Assembly (NCBI RefSeq): GCF_000182565.1
Contig: NW_015971554.1
Location: 349,912-413,911 of the forward strand
From: Spizellomyces punctatus DAOM BR117
Taxonomy: Eukaryota > Chytridiomycota > Chytridiomycetes > Spizellomycetales > Spizellomycetaceae
Direction of reading: 5' to 3'
DNA: 64,000 bases
Part shown: in pieces, positions 12,227-24,700 of the stretch
Position numbering within the stretch: position 1 is the stretch's first letter
Layout of the letters: each line of letters starts with the position of its first letter
Notes under the pieces: generated by a model
The model's input: the letters and a program-made list of their open reading frames with translations, nothing else
Database searches by the model: none
Told to the model about the DNA's origin: nothing
Program-made: the position numbers and the translations under genes

Positions 12227-13180
12227 AGATATGGGTGACAAGAAATAAAGTTTTGGTCGCTTGCTCCAAACAAAACGTGTTTAGTCGAGAAGACCCGCGC
12301 GCGAGGGCTTTTTGTCCTTCCGTTGTCCTTCCATTGCGTTTTCCTCGTTTGTCGTCCTAATCGTCCTAATCGTCGTTTGTCGATTGTTGATCGGTTGGGG
12401 CGGGCATTAATTTGTTAATAAAAAGCAACACAAAAAATAACTCGAGCAAATTGGAAAGTGTGCTTTAACGAGACGAGTAAATCTCTGGTCTCACTGTAAC
12501 ATAAAAGCTCGTGCAAGTGGAAGGGACATTTTCCAACTTTGGTTGTTTTGCTCCAATTGGCATTTCTGGCTCAAGGCACATTAATGATAATAATAATGTT
12601 AATACTGCTATTGCTTGCTGTTGACTCCAACTTTTACACACACACACACACAAGGCGACGAGCAAACGGCAAGAGATCCAGGAAGGAAAAAGGTGTTTTC
12701 AATAAAAGACAACGAAAGGGAGGGTCACAAATAAAATCAATAATCTCCCTCCCTCCCCCTTCGTTGTGCTCTTTCGTCCAACGAAACCTTTTTGGTCCCG
12801 CGCTTGGATTGCTCGCGTGTTCTTCCTCCTTCTCTTCTCCTCGGCTCTCCTCTCGTCCCCCTGGCACAATTTCCAAAATCTTGACCCCTTTCGATTTTCC
12901 AACCGGGACTTTTGTCATTCTACTCTCCCGTGCTTTTCCATTTGTGAACGACGAACGACGACGACGACGAACGAGACGTAAAAAACAACCTTTGGAGACG
13001 ATCTGAAAAGTGTCTTGTTTGCGCGCGCTTGCTCAGGAGGGTTCATCGGCTTGCTTTGCCCTGGCACACCTTTATACCATTCCATCTTTTTTTTTTTTTG
13101 TTTTCTCGTTTAGCTCTTTGACTTGATCCTATTCCTCTCCCCTTCGCCCTCGCCTGCAATTCATTCTCTCCTTTTGCCCT

Positions 13181-13205
13181 CATCATCATCATCATCATCA
13201 TCATC
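13181..13205. repeat. (CAT)n microsatellite
   Basis: Eight CAT units within the pyrimidine-rich leader. A second, shorter CAT run lies near 13290-13306. Confidence 0.8.
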
Positions 13206-14440
13206 TCGGTTGGGAGTGCCTCGACCCGCTCCATTTCACGATCTGCACTGCCCCCCCAAAAAGTGCTTTTCGCTCACTCCACACACAGACATCATCATCA
13301 TCATCACCTCCTCCTCCTCTTCCTCCTCTTTCTTGCCCTTTACCCCCTGGCGTTTTTTTTTTTTTTTTTTGAAAAAGAGAACGGGCGCGTTCGCTGTGCT
13401 TTTGGGGGGGTTTTCGTCATCTCTTATTTTTTTTTATGACTTGCGGGAGGACGAGGCTCGGTCGACTAAAGTTGCATTGCTGCTATTGCGAGATTTATTG
13501 AAATGTGTGTATTTTATCAAGAAGCTTTCTTGTCTTGAAGCGTTCATTGTTTATTCATCTTGAACATCTCGTAAAAGCGTTCAAGAACAAGAAACACTTC
13601 TATCGCAAGCCCTGAAGAAACAAAAAGGCGGCTTCAAAGCGTCCCTTTCCTGCCCTGTTTTTCTTTCATTTACAAGACGCTTGTTTGGCTGGCTGGTCGT
13701 CTTTCACGCCCTCCTCGTTCTTCTGCGCCCACTTGAGTTCGACAAACCCCCACCACCGACCATCACCCCCAAACGATCGCACCTGAACACTATCTTCCTC
13801 ACACTACCGGCAACGCATCCTGCCATCTTTTTTTTTTTTTTATTATTTTTTGGATTGTGGAGAGTAGGTGTGGGGGCTTGCCCGAAACCTGGTTTTTTTT
13901 TTTTGGCAAGACGCTTTTTTATTCGTTTATTTGCCTGGAGGGTTAACCCTTTTTTTCAGTCATTCCCCTTCCGTACTCGGGTACGTATCTTTGCTGGGCG
14001 TTGTCCATGGCTTTTGCAGTTGCAGCTCACGCTACTTTTTTTTTTTTTTTTTCATTAGGCAACCCTGTTGAACTCTAGAGATTTAATGGCAACAGGGACC
14101 GTTGTCGTCGTCGTTTCTTTCATTTGACCCCCCTTTCTTGATCTTGGCCCCCCCTTCCTCCTTCTTTGATGGGGGGATACCCGCAAATCGAACAAGGTCT
14201 GCTTGTGTTTTTGGGGACAGCTCCGTAGCAAGAAAAGCCAACAAGAACGAAATAAACCCTTTGGTATCGTCCTCCGGTAAGCAGCCGATCCCTGCTGCGT
14301 ACTTTGGACAAGGCCAAAACAAAAAGAACACTTTTCGACCTCGCAATCGCATTCTCTCTCTCTCGTCTAGTCCCTGGCGTTTTTTTAAAAGAAAAACCCT
14401 TCAAGGTCGACACCGAATACTTTATTCTTCCTCGCTACCA

Positions 14441-14464
14441 CACGCACGCACGCACGCACGCACA
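14441..14464. repeat. (CACG)n microsatellite
   Basis: Tetranucleotide CACG/CGCA repeat, about five units, in the gene-free leader region. Confidence 0.8.
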
Positions 14465-15138
14465 TTGCGTAAAGGTTCCAAAGCGAGGTGCCTTTTTGCC
14501 TTTTGGGCACGCTGTCTACCGTTTGGGCTATTCCAGGGAAACCAACCACATCTGCAAACAACCAAGAGATCCCGTACCAGATTTCCCTGCAAGGTACCTC
14601 CAACCTTTTTGCGCTGGTCGGCATCCCTTTCGGCTTTTTTTCAAACGACCCAAGCCAAACAAACAAAAAAAAATAACAAGATCTGACTTGCAGCAGTTGC
14701 ATCTTGGGGAGGGTCTCGTTTCCTTTGCAACTTTTTTGGGTGGTTATATTTTTGTTTTGACGGGCGGAGAGACTTGACAGTCCCTCTCGAGAAGAACGGT
14801 CCACCTCTTGCGCGCGCGACCTTTTACGCCTTGCTTCTTTTTGTTGAATGTTGGACGACGACGACGGATTGACTTGAATTTACCGGTACGTTTTTTCTTT
14901 TGCTATTGTCCACCAAACCCCGTTTGCTGCGCAAAAAGAAGCGAGGCGTTTAAACAAGGTCATTCGCGTCACGACCAGGAACACCTTCTACACCCCGCTG
15001 CCCTCCCTCACTTGACCCCCCCTACCCCAAACCAACAACAAGAGCCTTTCAGGTTCAAAACGGGCGCTAAACCCAAACCCCTCCTATACCACACCACCAA
15101 CACCCACCCACCCACCGACGCTTTATTAAAAAAAAATT

Positions 15139-16950
15139 ATGTCGGCACCTTCTTCTCGTGAGGAAACTGGCAACATGCCGCCCATCTCGGCCTTTATCGA
15201 CGATAACCGCCGAAAACCTCAACCGGATCCATCGTATATTCTCCCTCCTCCCACCGATTACGGCGCCCATGCATATAGCCAACAGCAGCAACAGCAGCAA
15301 CAACAACCACAACAACAACAGTCATCACAACCAACCTACCCCCCACAACCCCCTCGCGCGTTTTACCCCCATGCCCAAGCCCAGCATTACGTTCAAGCGG
15401 ATTTGCAGGCATGGCAACCTCCACCACCTTACCCCCCCGCTCACGGTCCCGCTCAACCTTCTTCGTATTCAACGTTAAACAGTGAAGACATGTTGCATTA
15501 CCCTCCAACTCTATCGGAATCGCGGCATAGCGGTATGAGCCATCACCACCATCATCCGCAACAAGCGCAACAAGCTCAACAACAAGCAACACCCCAACAG
15601 CAACCACCACCACCGCACCAACAGCAGCAGCAGCAGCAACAGCAACATACCCATCCAGCGCATCCCGATTATGCTCACGACCGCCCGTCGACGGGAACGG
15701 CATCGTCCCATTCTCGCTCGACATCTGCACCTCCTGGTGGACTCGTTATTGGGTCTGGCCCACATCAACAAGCAAGTGTCCGCCCGAGCGGTCCTGCGCA
15801 CGGTCAGTCCTCATCAACGGGTGGACGCGGCGGGCGAGGTGGAAAGGCGGATAAAGGTACCCGGAAATTCGTGTGTCAAGTGGAAAACTGTGGGCGGTCC
15901 TTCAATACATCGTAAGTTTTTCATGCTTTTATTGTGGCATATTCTTGTTTTTCTTATGTATGCTGCACACTCTTTAGAGGACACTTGGCTCGCCATGTGA
16001 AAATCCACAGCGGGGAGAAACCCTACAATTGCCCCATACCCGGCTGTGCGTCCCGGTTTTCCCGGCACGACAATATGCTCCAGCACTACCGGGCCCACAT
16101 GCGCAAACTCCAATGGGCTGCTCCACCTCCGGGCGTTATCCCTCCCGTCCCGATGAGCCCCGGCCGGCGTCCACCCGGACCTAGCACACCCTACGTGAGC
16201 GAACCGTACATGATGCGCACCCAAGCATTTGCACAGCAGCAGCAGCAGCAGCAACCACCGCAAGCGCAACCCCAACCTCAACAACAAACTCCCTACACGG
16301 ATCTCTCTGTTCCCAGTGAAACCCTCTCCGTGGAGCCCTACCCACGAGGAACAGACCTGTTGGGCCGCCGCATGTCCATGCCCTCCATCCCTCAACGTCC
16401 CATCACCCCCTACGCCCGCGCAGCCGAAAGCAACCCGCAAGACTACTCACCACGTCAAGACGCACGCTACGTGGACCAACAGTACATGGACCGCATGTAC
16501 ACTGGCTCCGAATACGTCCGCGGGCGATCCTTATCCTTGACGCACTTGAACCGCTATTCCCCTTATTTCACACCACAGCCTCCTGAAGGTGTCTGGGCGT
16601 ACCATTATGATACCAGTATGCGGTACCCGCCCGTACAACCCCCCCAACAACCTCCTCAACAACCCCAACAAACACTTTCACAACAACCTCAACAACAACA
16701 ACAAATGCAGCAGCGGTACACGCCCTACAATTATGACGCCCGTCGCAAGTCCCCCACATTACCCCTCTTGCGCTCTCTTGCCCAATTTGAGGAAAAGGAT
16801 GCAAGTACCCCTGGTGCAACGACGGGCGAAGCGCCGGTCCTTACGGCTGGATTTGCGTATTATCCTACCGCTCCTGCGTACTCTGGGGGAATGGTTGGAG
16901 AGAAAAAGGATAAGGAGGAGGATAAGAAGGAGGTTTGTGAGTGTGGGTAG
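15139..16950 (+). CDS. NRG1-like C2H2 zinc-finger transcription factor
   Basis: Two exons, 15139-15911 and 15978-16950, give 581 aa. Two C2H2 fingers straddle the intron. Finger 1 has Cys246, Cys251, His264, His268 and finger 2 has Cys276, Cys281, His294, His298. The blocks SFNTSGHLARHVKIHSGEK and RFSRHDNMLQHYRAH match the Nrg1/Nrg2 repressor fingers of yeasts (FTTSGHLARHNRIHTGEK, RFSRHDNCLQHYRTH), which bind CCCT-type stress elements and recruit co-repressors. The N-terminal ~240 residues and the region after the fingers are rich in Gln, His and Pro, with long CAG/CAA-encoded glutamine runs. The function, stress- or nutrient-responsive transcriptional control in the nucleus, follows from the family. 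The start is the first in-frame ATG, preceded by a long gene-free leader. Confidence 0.85.
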
Positions 16951-17968
16951 TGTTTTCGTTTGAGCAATGTGTTTATGTGAGGGATCGAGTGGTGGGAGAT
17001 GGATGATGAACAGTTTTTTGATTTTTTGTTGTTGTTTTTTTGTTTTGGTTGCGGGGTTCTTGTGTGTTTTTTCTTTTTCTTTCTTGTTTAATACAGGGGT
17101 TTTCTTTTTCTTTTTGGGTTGTGCATATGGATGGTGTGTGTGTGTGTTTTTTTTTTTAAAAGAGCTAGTTTGAGGGGGTTTGAAGGATGTATGCCGTGTT
17201 GTTTGAGTGGGTTCTTGTTTTTTGTATATTTGGTTGGAGATTTGGAAGGATTTGGTGGACGGTTGGTTTTTTTTTTTTTTTTTGGCAGAGGGGAGGGGTC
17301 GCTTGCTTTTTGTTATCTCTTTTTTTTTTTTTATACGAATGTGACTTGATTGACTTATTGTTTGGCTTTTGGAACAACTTGGTGGGCTTAAGGCGCCGTA
17401 TTGCCATATTGAACACTAGAGTGTTACTTTTTTAATTACTGGTCTCTATGCTTGACAATAAACTCTGCGTTTGCATCCGAGCTCCATACTGTTGTTAAAC
17501 TTGCGCATTTTCAAAAAGTGTTCATGTTTGGGAGGAGGAGGTGTTTTATAACGTATTTGAAGCTTTGGCGAAATGCACGAGGGGAGAGCCCAAAGAGCGG
17601 GCAGAAGTAGGAGATTTTGCTTTTAAACTCCCCCCAGCCTTTCCCCGCCGTCCCCCGTCTATTTTTTGTCAGCTCAGCCTTTCAGCTCAGCTTCAGCCAG
17701 CAAACTTGCTCTTCCTGAATCAGATTTAGAGTACTTTAAGACCTGGGTTGGTTGTTTTGGGTGCCCGTTGTATGTGGAAAGGCAACGCCCGTTTTTCAGC
17801 CGCTGAACAACTGCACCGTACCGTCAAGGTAGGCTTTTGCTAACCGTTCTCAACATTCTCTCCTCGTCTCTGGGTTGTACTTGCCATTGATCCATCGTCA
17901 AAGGCTGGTCAACTCCACTCTACCTTAACCCAAAGTCAACAACAACACAAAAATACGGTTTATCCCAA
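16951..17968. other. T-rich intergenic region
   Basis: Poly-T and TG-rich 3' flank of the NRG1-like gene followed by the upstream region of the FAD oxidoreductase. Open frames are Phe/Val/Lys-rich artefacts. No gene seen. Confidence 0.6.
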
Positions 17969-20014
17969 ATGCCCACCCTCCTCGTCTTCCTCACCATCAC
18001 CCTCTTTCTCTTTCACGTCTTTTCCTCGCTCCCACTTGTCCTCCCCCTCATTTTTCTCACGCTCGCACTCGCTCAGTACACAATAACCCACCTCTACACA
18101 TCCCACCTCCAAAAAACAACAATCCTAACTGACATCCAATACTTGACGACACCACCACCACGCGGTAGGAAAGGCACTGCGATTGTAGTTGGAGGGTCCA
18201 TCGCAGGACTCATCACCTCTGCTGTGCTATTGAACCATTTTGATCGAGTGGTGGTGTTGGAGAGTGAGGAGATTGGTCAGAATGGGGATGGAAAAGAAGA
18301 ACGGAAACATGTTCCGCATGGGCGGCTTGCGCATGTGTTGTTACCGTTGGGATTGAAGGTTGTTAAAACGTTGTTTCCTGGGTTGGAAAATGGCAAGTTG
18401 CAGTTTGTTGTTTTTTCCCCATTTTTTTATATTGGTTTTGCGTATTGCTTTGTTAACGAGCATTCTCGTTTTTAACGTTTAGATCTTTTGGAACGAGGGG
18501 GCATACCTACCCAACTCTCTGCCCAATATCAACACATTTACGGAGGGTAAACGCCCCAACAAGAACCAGAATCCATACAGTATTTCACATTAACCAACAT
18601 ATTTCTATCATAGTCTGATCAAACAAACCCCATACGTCCCAGACACGGCCATCATCCTCACCTCCCGCCCTCTCCTCGAATCCACCATCCGTCACCAACT
18701 CCTTTTATCCGATCGCATCGAGTTTCGGTCTGGGACGGTTGTAACGGGGTTGGTGGTTCAAGAAGGGGATGTGAGAGGTGTCAAGGTTTTTGATGGGGAG
18801 AACAAGGCGGGGGTTGTGGAGGGGGTTGTGGTTGTTGATGCTACTGGGAGGAGTGCGAGAGGTTTGTAAACGAGTTTTCTTTTTGTGGGTTTTTTGGTTG
18901 GGATTTTTCTCATTTTTTGTTCTTGCCATTCTACTGTTTTGCTCTCTTTTACTTTTTGTTCTTACTGGTCGTCACCCTTTCTCACCTTACGCATGCCGTC
19001 TTTGCAACCCACTTTTTTCACAACGATTACGATTCAACACACTAGGAATCAAATGGCTCCAATCCCTCTCATACCCAACACCCCCAACAACATCCTACGA
19101 CCCCCACCAACAATACACATGCGCCCGCTTCAAAACCCACTCCGACCTGCCCAGCCTAGTCTTTAACGTTGGTTTCCCGGGCAAACGCCACGAAACCTTT
19201 GCCATCTTCCGCGTTGAAAACAATGAATGCATCCTTGGATCCATGTCGACGGGGAATCCCCATCCGATTGCACCTCGCTCCGATGAAGCGATGCGAGATT
19301 GGATGTTGGCGAGTGATTGTCCGGAATTGAATACCACCATGTTTGAGAGGGTTGGTGAACGGGTTTCTGAGTGGTTTTCTTGGAAGTTTCCGGGGAGTCG
19401 GTGGGTGAGGTATGAAGAGGTTGACCTTCCTGGAGGGTTTGTAGCGGTTGGTGATGCAGTTTGTAGGTAAGAGAAAAAAAAAAGACATGGACAAACGTAA
19501 CCAGTTTTGTTTTTGCTCACCTCTTTTTTTTTTCTGGCCGTAACCTTTTTAGTTTTAACCCAAGTAAGTCACAATATAAATTCCCTACTTTAAATGCAAA
19601 GGACCTTACACCACTCTTGCTGTTTTCTCAGTCTACGGCCAAGGCATGACCGCCGCCGCCATCGCCGCAACAACCCTCGACGCAACCCTCCGCAAAACAA
19701 CCTCACTTAAATCCCTCCCAAAAACCTACCACACCCTCCTCGCACACCGTCTAGAACCCATCTGGGACACGAACGAATCCAACGATATCCGATTCAAAGC
19801 CGTTACGCCTTCCTCGCCATTAGATTCCCATCGTGTCCGTCTTGAACGCTCTGGACGGGTTTTTGAATTGTTGGTGTACGCGGCGCAGGAGGATGCGGCT
19901 GCTTCGGGGTGTCTTTTGAGGTTGATGTCTATGGTTGCTGGACAGGCGGAGATGCTTGAGTGGAGGGTTTTGTGGGCTATTGCAAAGGTTGCTTGGAGGC
20001 GGTATTGGGAGTAG
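17969..20014 (+). CDS. membrane-anchored FAD-dependent oxidoreductase/monooxygenase
   Basis: Six exons: 17969-18392, 18483-18546, 18614-18861, 19046-19466, 19553-19563 and 19632-20014, giving 516 aa. Residues 1-45 form hydrophobic membrane segments. A Rossmann FAD-binding motif follows (AIVVGGSIAGLITSAVLL), then HGRLAHVLLPLGLKVV, a form of the His-rich block seen in bacterial-type FAD monooxygenases, then VVDATGRSARG, and near the C-terminus the second flavin signature GDAVC-SFNPIYGQGMT. This places it in the phenol hydroxylase/squalene epoxidase-like superfamily; the substrate is unknown. Two oddities are needed to hold the frame: intron 1 uses a GC donor (G|GCAAGT at 18393), and exon 5 is only 11 nt, coding the 'FNP' of the flavin motif. 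The full exon sum is divisible by three and both conserved motifs read through, which supports the model. Confidence 0.8.
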
Positions 20015-21751
20015 ATAGCGAGTGAACGCATGGTGAGGTACGTGAGGAGAATAGTAGAGTGGTTTCGGTGAGGTTGGATAGATATCATTGAGTGTTTTAT
20101 ATCCAGAGTTTTCTTTATACCGTGTCAGGGATTGGGTATCTCGTCTTTTGTCTACAGAAACAATTCAAAAGGATGGATACAGATTGTATCGGAAAGAGTG
20201 CATACTGTCATTATGGATAAGGAAAGCAGAGCCTTTCCAGATATTTACGTGCACAAGGCCGGAAACCCCGCACAGTAAACATTCGTTACATTGGTCAGTG
20301 TTGCGAGTATGAGCAATCTGTTATCTGAGAGCGGACCAAGTAGCATATAACGCGGGGATGATCAATACGAACAAGGAACCAACTCCCATTGCCAGCAAAG
20401 TAATGCACCTTTGCGCAAAAAGAAGGTTAACGTAGCGTCACTGCGTCCAACCAAAAGACAAACGACACCCATTACCCCTCAACTGATGATAAATTGGTTC
20501 TTGTATGCCCCCGCTTACCAATAAAAAAGCCCGACGAAAAGGTTGATCCTAATCGAAGCACCACTACATCTCTCCTTTCCCAATCGCCAGACAGTTATCT
20601 CAGGCACAAACTCTATAGCCGGTATAGTGGACAACTTTTTCCCGCACTCTTCTCATTCTACAAGCCGCTGATAGGAGAGGGTGTTTGTTACGGTATCTGC
20701 CCACATTGAGGGCGGAGATGCACACACTTTTTGTGTGCTTTAAGTGATGGCGAATGAATCTAGCAAGGTGTGAATCCATAGTGGAGTATAGGGCGCTGTA
20801 AAGGTGTAGAGGTTTTGTGAGATTGCTTGAATGGAATCGTTTTGCCGTACATGTGGTGCTGGTTTATCTGACTTGCTTTGTTCATGTGCTCTTGTTGGTA
20901 CTTGTCGTGCGTACTGTTCTCAAAAGATGTTGGAAATGATTATTGATTCGTGATCAAGTTGATAAAGGGAACAAAGATAGGTTTTTTGTTGAGGGTGATC
21001 GAGGTGGGATGGATATATCAAAAGTTGGGTATTTGGATGTAAAGAAAAAAAAGGATACAAGTATATGCCATGGCAGTAGTAAATTGCCAGGCATATACAA
21101 TGCAGGAGTGGTCATGCAAAAATCAAAAGTCGAGTCTGCATACAATTCAAAAGCAAGGAAACGACCCAATGAACTAGCAAATATTAGGATAACTGGCAAC
21201 CAAAGAAAAAAAAAGGAGATTCTCCCCGCCGATCACCATCCGCCCAAAAAGCACTTGTAGAGCGCCAGTTGAAAAGCAGCTGAGCAGCCACGTCTCCCAG
21301 GTTTAACACAACACTCGATAACTTGCTTGTTCCATGAACCTTTAACCAGCATATTAGCAGCAAAGATCTGTTGGTTCATCCGTTTAAACTGTAACGAGTG
21401 TGACAAGGCATCCCGCTTTTTATGTCATTTTCCACTCCTCGGGGGGGAGCATCAAGTGTTTTTTTGCTTCTTGAGATGCGACGATGAATCGGCAAGCAGC
21501 AAAACAAGTTCCCTTTTGGTATGATTTCTTTGGCAGCCTTCTCCTTTTTTGTGACATGACGCAAGGTTGAAAGGCAACAGGGGCTTTTTTTTTTGAGTGA
21601 TAACAACAAGCTTGGATTGCACATGAGCAATTCTCCGTCCACGTTGAGTCTCCTCGAGTGCGGGATATATATTGCAAGTAGAGGGTCGTTCATCCTTTGG
21701 CCTCCCCCCAAACCCCCAGGTTTTTTACCTCGACCAATACCTATACTAGTA
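20015..21751. other. intergenic
   Basis: About 1.7 kb with only short open frames lacking domain signatures. It holds the 3' flank of the FAD oxidoreductase and the promoter of the RAX1-like gene. I see nothing else. Confidence 0.5.
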
Positions 21752-23152
21752 ATGGTTTTCATTCGATTTTGGAAGTATCCGTCTGTAGATCAACTGGCTC
21801 GTAAGGAGTTTGATCTCGATAGCGTTATTGCTGGTAAGCAGTTTTTTTTGCTGGTGCGGCAGAGATACGCAAATCCCTAAATGGTGCTCATCTTGCAAAA
21901 CCTTGCATTGTTGCTGATATAGGAAAGACATATGATCCAATCGGATTGAAAGATTTAAACAGCTACTGCCGTTTCGTGGAGCATTCTTCAGAGAACCTAC
22001 ACTTTTATCTGTGGTTCCTGGATTACCGGGCTCGCTTTAATGCGCTGCCTGAAGGACAAAGTTGTCTTTCTGCCCCAACGACAGTAAAGGAGACTGACGA
22101 AAAGTCCAATGCCGCATTCGAGGCCACGGAACATACACTGTCCATCTATCCTCTTCACAGTGAGATAAGAGTCGTAAGCTGTCCCTTAACTAGCATGTAC
22201 AACCTTATGGTGTCACCCGACTGACGATGGAAATGTCGGAACACAGGGGAAAGATGAATACGCCAAACCGCCTTCGTTGACTGGCACTGATGCCTGGCTT
22301 TTGGACCCAAGCGCCGACACCAAAGCAGCAACAGAAACGCTCTTTTTGTCTCGCTCTCCGAAAGCCAAACTCCAACCTTTTCGGCGGGAAGTAGATCGAG
22401 CCATCTCCACGTTTATACTCACCACATCCCCCCGTGAACTCAACTTGCCGGGTCGTATCCGAACCGCTCTGATGGAAGCCGCAGAAGAAACGACTCACCC
22501 ATCGGTATTTGAGCCCGCCGCACAGCACATCCGTACCCTCCTCTCCACAACAACGTATCCCAATTTTCTAAAATACGCATGCTGTAACGCCAATTACCCG
22601 CGCATGGTGTTTGCAGTGACGCTGACAACCACATTGATGCTTGCGGGTTTGTTTACCGGTATCTGGACGGTTATGACGGGTATGCCACGAGCCTACCGAC
22701 TCTTTGCTGTCCTCTTTTTCTTTTTGGGTGCTTTGATTGGCGGGTTTAGAGCTGGATGTATTTGTATATACCGTGAGTCCTTGAAGCCATTTTAGCATTT
22801 GTCAGAGATACATTTCCGCTGACATACTATACTAGTGTTTGGATGTCGACGACAAGTACGCCCTGACGAGATGTGGGCCGATGGTACCTGCCGAATCAAA
22901 CGTCCTCGATTATGGTGTCTTCGTATCTTTGAAAAGGAAGTGCGGGTTGAAGAGGGCCGGTTACGGCGGATTTGTGATCGGGTCTTTGTTAATGTTTGTT
23001 TTCCACCCGTTTATGCGTCCCTTCTGGGCCCCTTTATTGTTGTATTTACTCTGCCGTTTTTTTTTTTTTTTCGATAGGCATTGATAGGTGCCATTACCTT
23101 TGCGGGCTTGATGGCCGCGATTTTCTTGAGTTTGCCGAAAGGACACTATTGA
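21752..23152 (+). CDS. RAX1-like RGS-domain membrane protein
   Basis: Five exons: 21752-21833, 21863-22173, 22247-22772, 22836-22993 and 23078-23152; 383 aa in phase. The N-terminal half is an RGS domain: LKDLNSYCRFVEHSSENLHF, YLWFLDYRARF, and later FILTTSPRELNLPGRIRTAL. Next come two hydrophobic segments (VFAVTLTTTLMLAGLFTGIW and RLFAVLFFFLGALIGGF), then IFEKEVRVEEGRLRRICDRV, and a final transmembrane segment (ALIGAITFAGLMAAIFLSLP). This order matches fungal Rax1-family proteins, which have an RGS domain followed by C-terminal membrane helices and, in budding yeast, help mark bud-site polarity. A role in polarity or G-protein signalling is inferred. The exon 4 donor could alternatively be six bases upstream (GTTAAT); the call does not depend on it. 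Confidence 0.82.
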
Positions 23153-24180
23153 CTTGCATAAACACTTGGATCGACTGTAGCGCACAACAATATATGGATC
23201 GGATGTGTAGATATTCATTAGTGTAGTTTTCGTATCATAGCTGGATAGTATTCGTAGGTTAGTAGCTGTGGTGAGGATTGCTTTTGCACCGTATGTAAAC
23301 ATGTATATCGAGTAATACAGTTCGGAGTTGGTCCATTTCTTGAACATGTAACATTTCAACAACTTTGTTCTACGCAAATTGGGGCAATCTCACCTATTGC
23401 CGCAACGGCTATACCGACAGAAATCATTCATGTATCTCCAGTGGTTGACAGCTGCCTTATCCGAAGGTACTGAGACAAAGACTCTCGGAACTGGTACCCA
23501 CATGTTCATGAGACGGTGTTGCCTGCTCAATCGACACAAATGTAATGAGAGTTCAAAAAATGGTGCATTTATCGCAGAGATTCAGTACGACGGTCTCGAT
23601 GACCCACTTGAAATGTCATCCAAACTTACCATTATGTGCTTTTGTAGTGTCGTGCATACGCTTGCCATTGAGCAGTATCCCATTTTTGATGAACTGTGTA
23701 TTTGAATACTTTCATTCTCTTAGCCTCTTAGGATTCCCTAGATCATAGATAGTCATCGGTACGCCAATTTCCACGGACCTACTCTGCGCACTTTAGAATT
23801 GTTTGAGAGAGTGGAAGTCAAGGCCTGTTAGCGGTCAATACAGAGTTGCAGTCCTTATGATTACTTCTTCAAGTCGGACTTTGCCATTGGTGGCAGTTAT
23901 TCGTACGGGTTTGCTCCAAGCAGAACCTTTGATCGCCAAGCTTCCAATTCATTGGATTTTCAACGAAGCGGCTCTAACATGTTTTCTTCGGATCCTTCAA
24001 GTCTGACCCTTTCGGGGTTTTTGTAATGAATACTCAGAGTCCTTTGGGCAAATACACGCCAGCGCTTGCCTAACGGTAAAATGCGGACTACTCGATAGAC
24101 TATTTTGAGATAAGCACATGTCATGCAATTTGTGAGTTGGTCAACATTGGTTTATCTACAAAGACAGTCCAACATGCGTA

Positions 24181-24195
24181 CACACACACACACAC
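24181..24195. repeat. (CA)n microsatellite
   Basis: Seven CA units immediately before the dispersed repeat copy. Confidence 0.8.
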
Positions 24196-24204
24196 GATAT
24201 AGCG

Positions 24205-24276
24205 TTATGAGCACACGGTGCCATAGGGACCAGTGCTTGACCGCTGACTTTCTAAAGTGAACAGTTTTTCGAGCTT
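24205..24276 (+). repeat. dispersed direct repeat, copy A
   Basis: About 70 bp starting TTATGAGCACA and containing AGTGCTTGACCGCTGACTTT, then GAACAGTTTTTCGAGCTT. A second copy in the same orientation lies at 26470-26537. It is not coding and I do not recognise the element. It is followed by a G-rich tract (24281-24300). Confidence 0.75.
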
Positions 24277-24700
24277 GAGCGGCGGGGCGGGGGGGGGGGG
24301 CTGAACATCCGTCACTATCGATAGTTAAAGTTTGACCAATTGGTTGCTTTTCGACATAGTCCGAGTTCTTGTAAGCTTTTGTTTTTAATTCCAGAAAAGG
24401 ACACTTTTTCATCAATGGGTTACTATCGAGTAGCGCCATTAATTAACTCAGCTTAAAAACCTTAAACTGTTCTTCTATGGATGGTAAAGTGTTATGATTT
24501 TGACTGGCCTGCGCAGCTTGTGTTGGAGTAACCCACAGTCCAACTCTTCACATGTTGACGCCTCTAAAGGAAGGAAAAGAAAAAGCAATTTACCGTCATT
24601 TCGATTTCCTACAGTTGACATATTTACTTTGCAGCAAACCTCTTCACCATTCGATCAAACCTCGATCAACAAGCTCACAAGTAGTACTCGGTTAACGACA

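Larger units (their letters stand above)
11731..15138. other. long gene-free, pyrimidine-rich leader region
   Basis: About 3.4 kb without a gene I can support. From about 12.7 kb the plus strand is strongly C/T-rich, with many poly-T runs (for example 13350-13370 and 14036-14051) and several microsatellites. Open frames here, including one of about 194 codons at 14102, are Ser/Phe/Pro-rich composition artefacts without domains. The region directly precedes the NRG1-like gene and probably contains its promoter and a long 5' leader, possibly with introns. 12000-12080 contains short imperfect direct repeats of a GGCATTGG / AGCCATAG type. Confidence 0.5.
23153..24700. other. intergenic with repeats
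   Basis: No gene is supportable. It contains a (CA)n run, a G-rich tract and one copy of a dispersed repeat, listed separately, and then the promoter and 5' leader of the GH16 gene. An open frame extends upstream of the GH16 start from 24494 but gives no signal peptide and has leader-like composition. Confidence 0.5.

Noticed and set aside
14102-14686. Open frame of about 194 codons in the pyrimidine-rich leader
   Set aside because: Composition follows the local C/T and poly-T bias in all frames, there is no domain, and overlapping frames on both strands are equally long.
15281-15320. CAG/CAA repeat as a mobile or CRISPR-like repeat
   Set aside because: It encodes polyglutamine in the NRG1-like protein; ordinary low-complexity coding sequence.
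24494-24700. Longer N-terminus for the GH16 protein
   Set aside because: The extension would bury the signal peptide; the ATG at 24701 gives a canonical secretory start.
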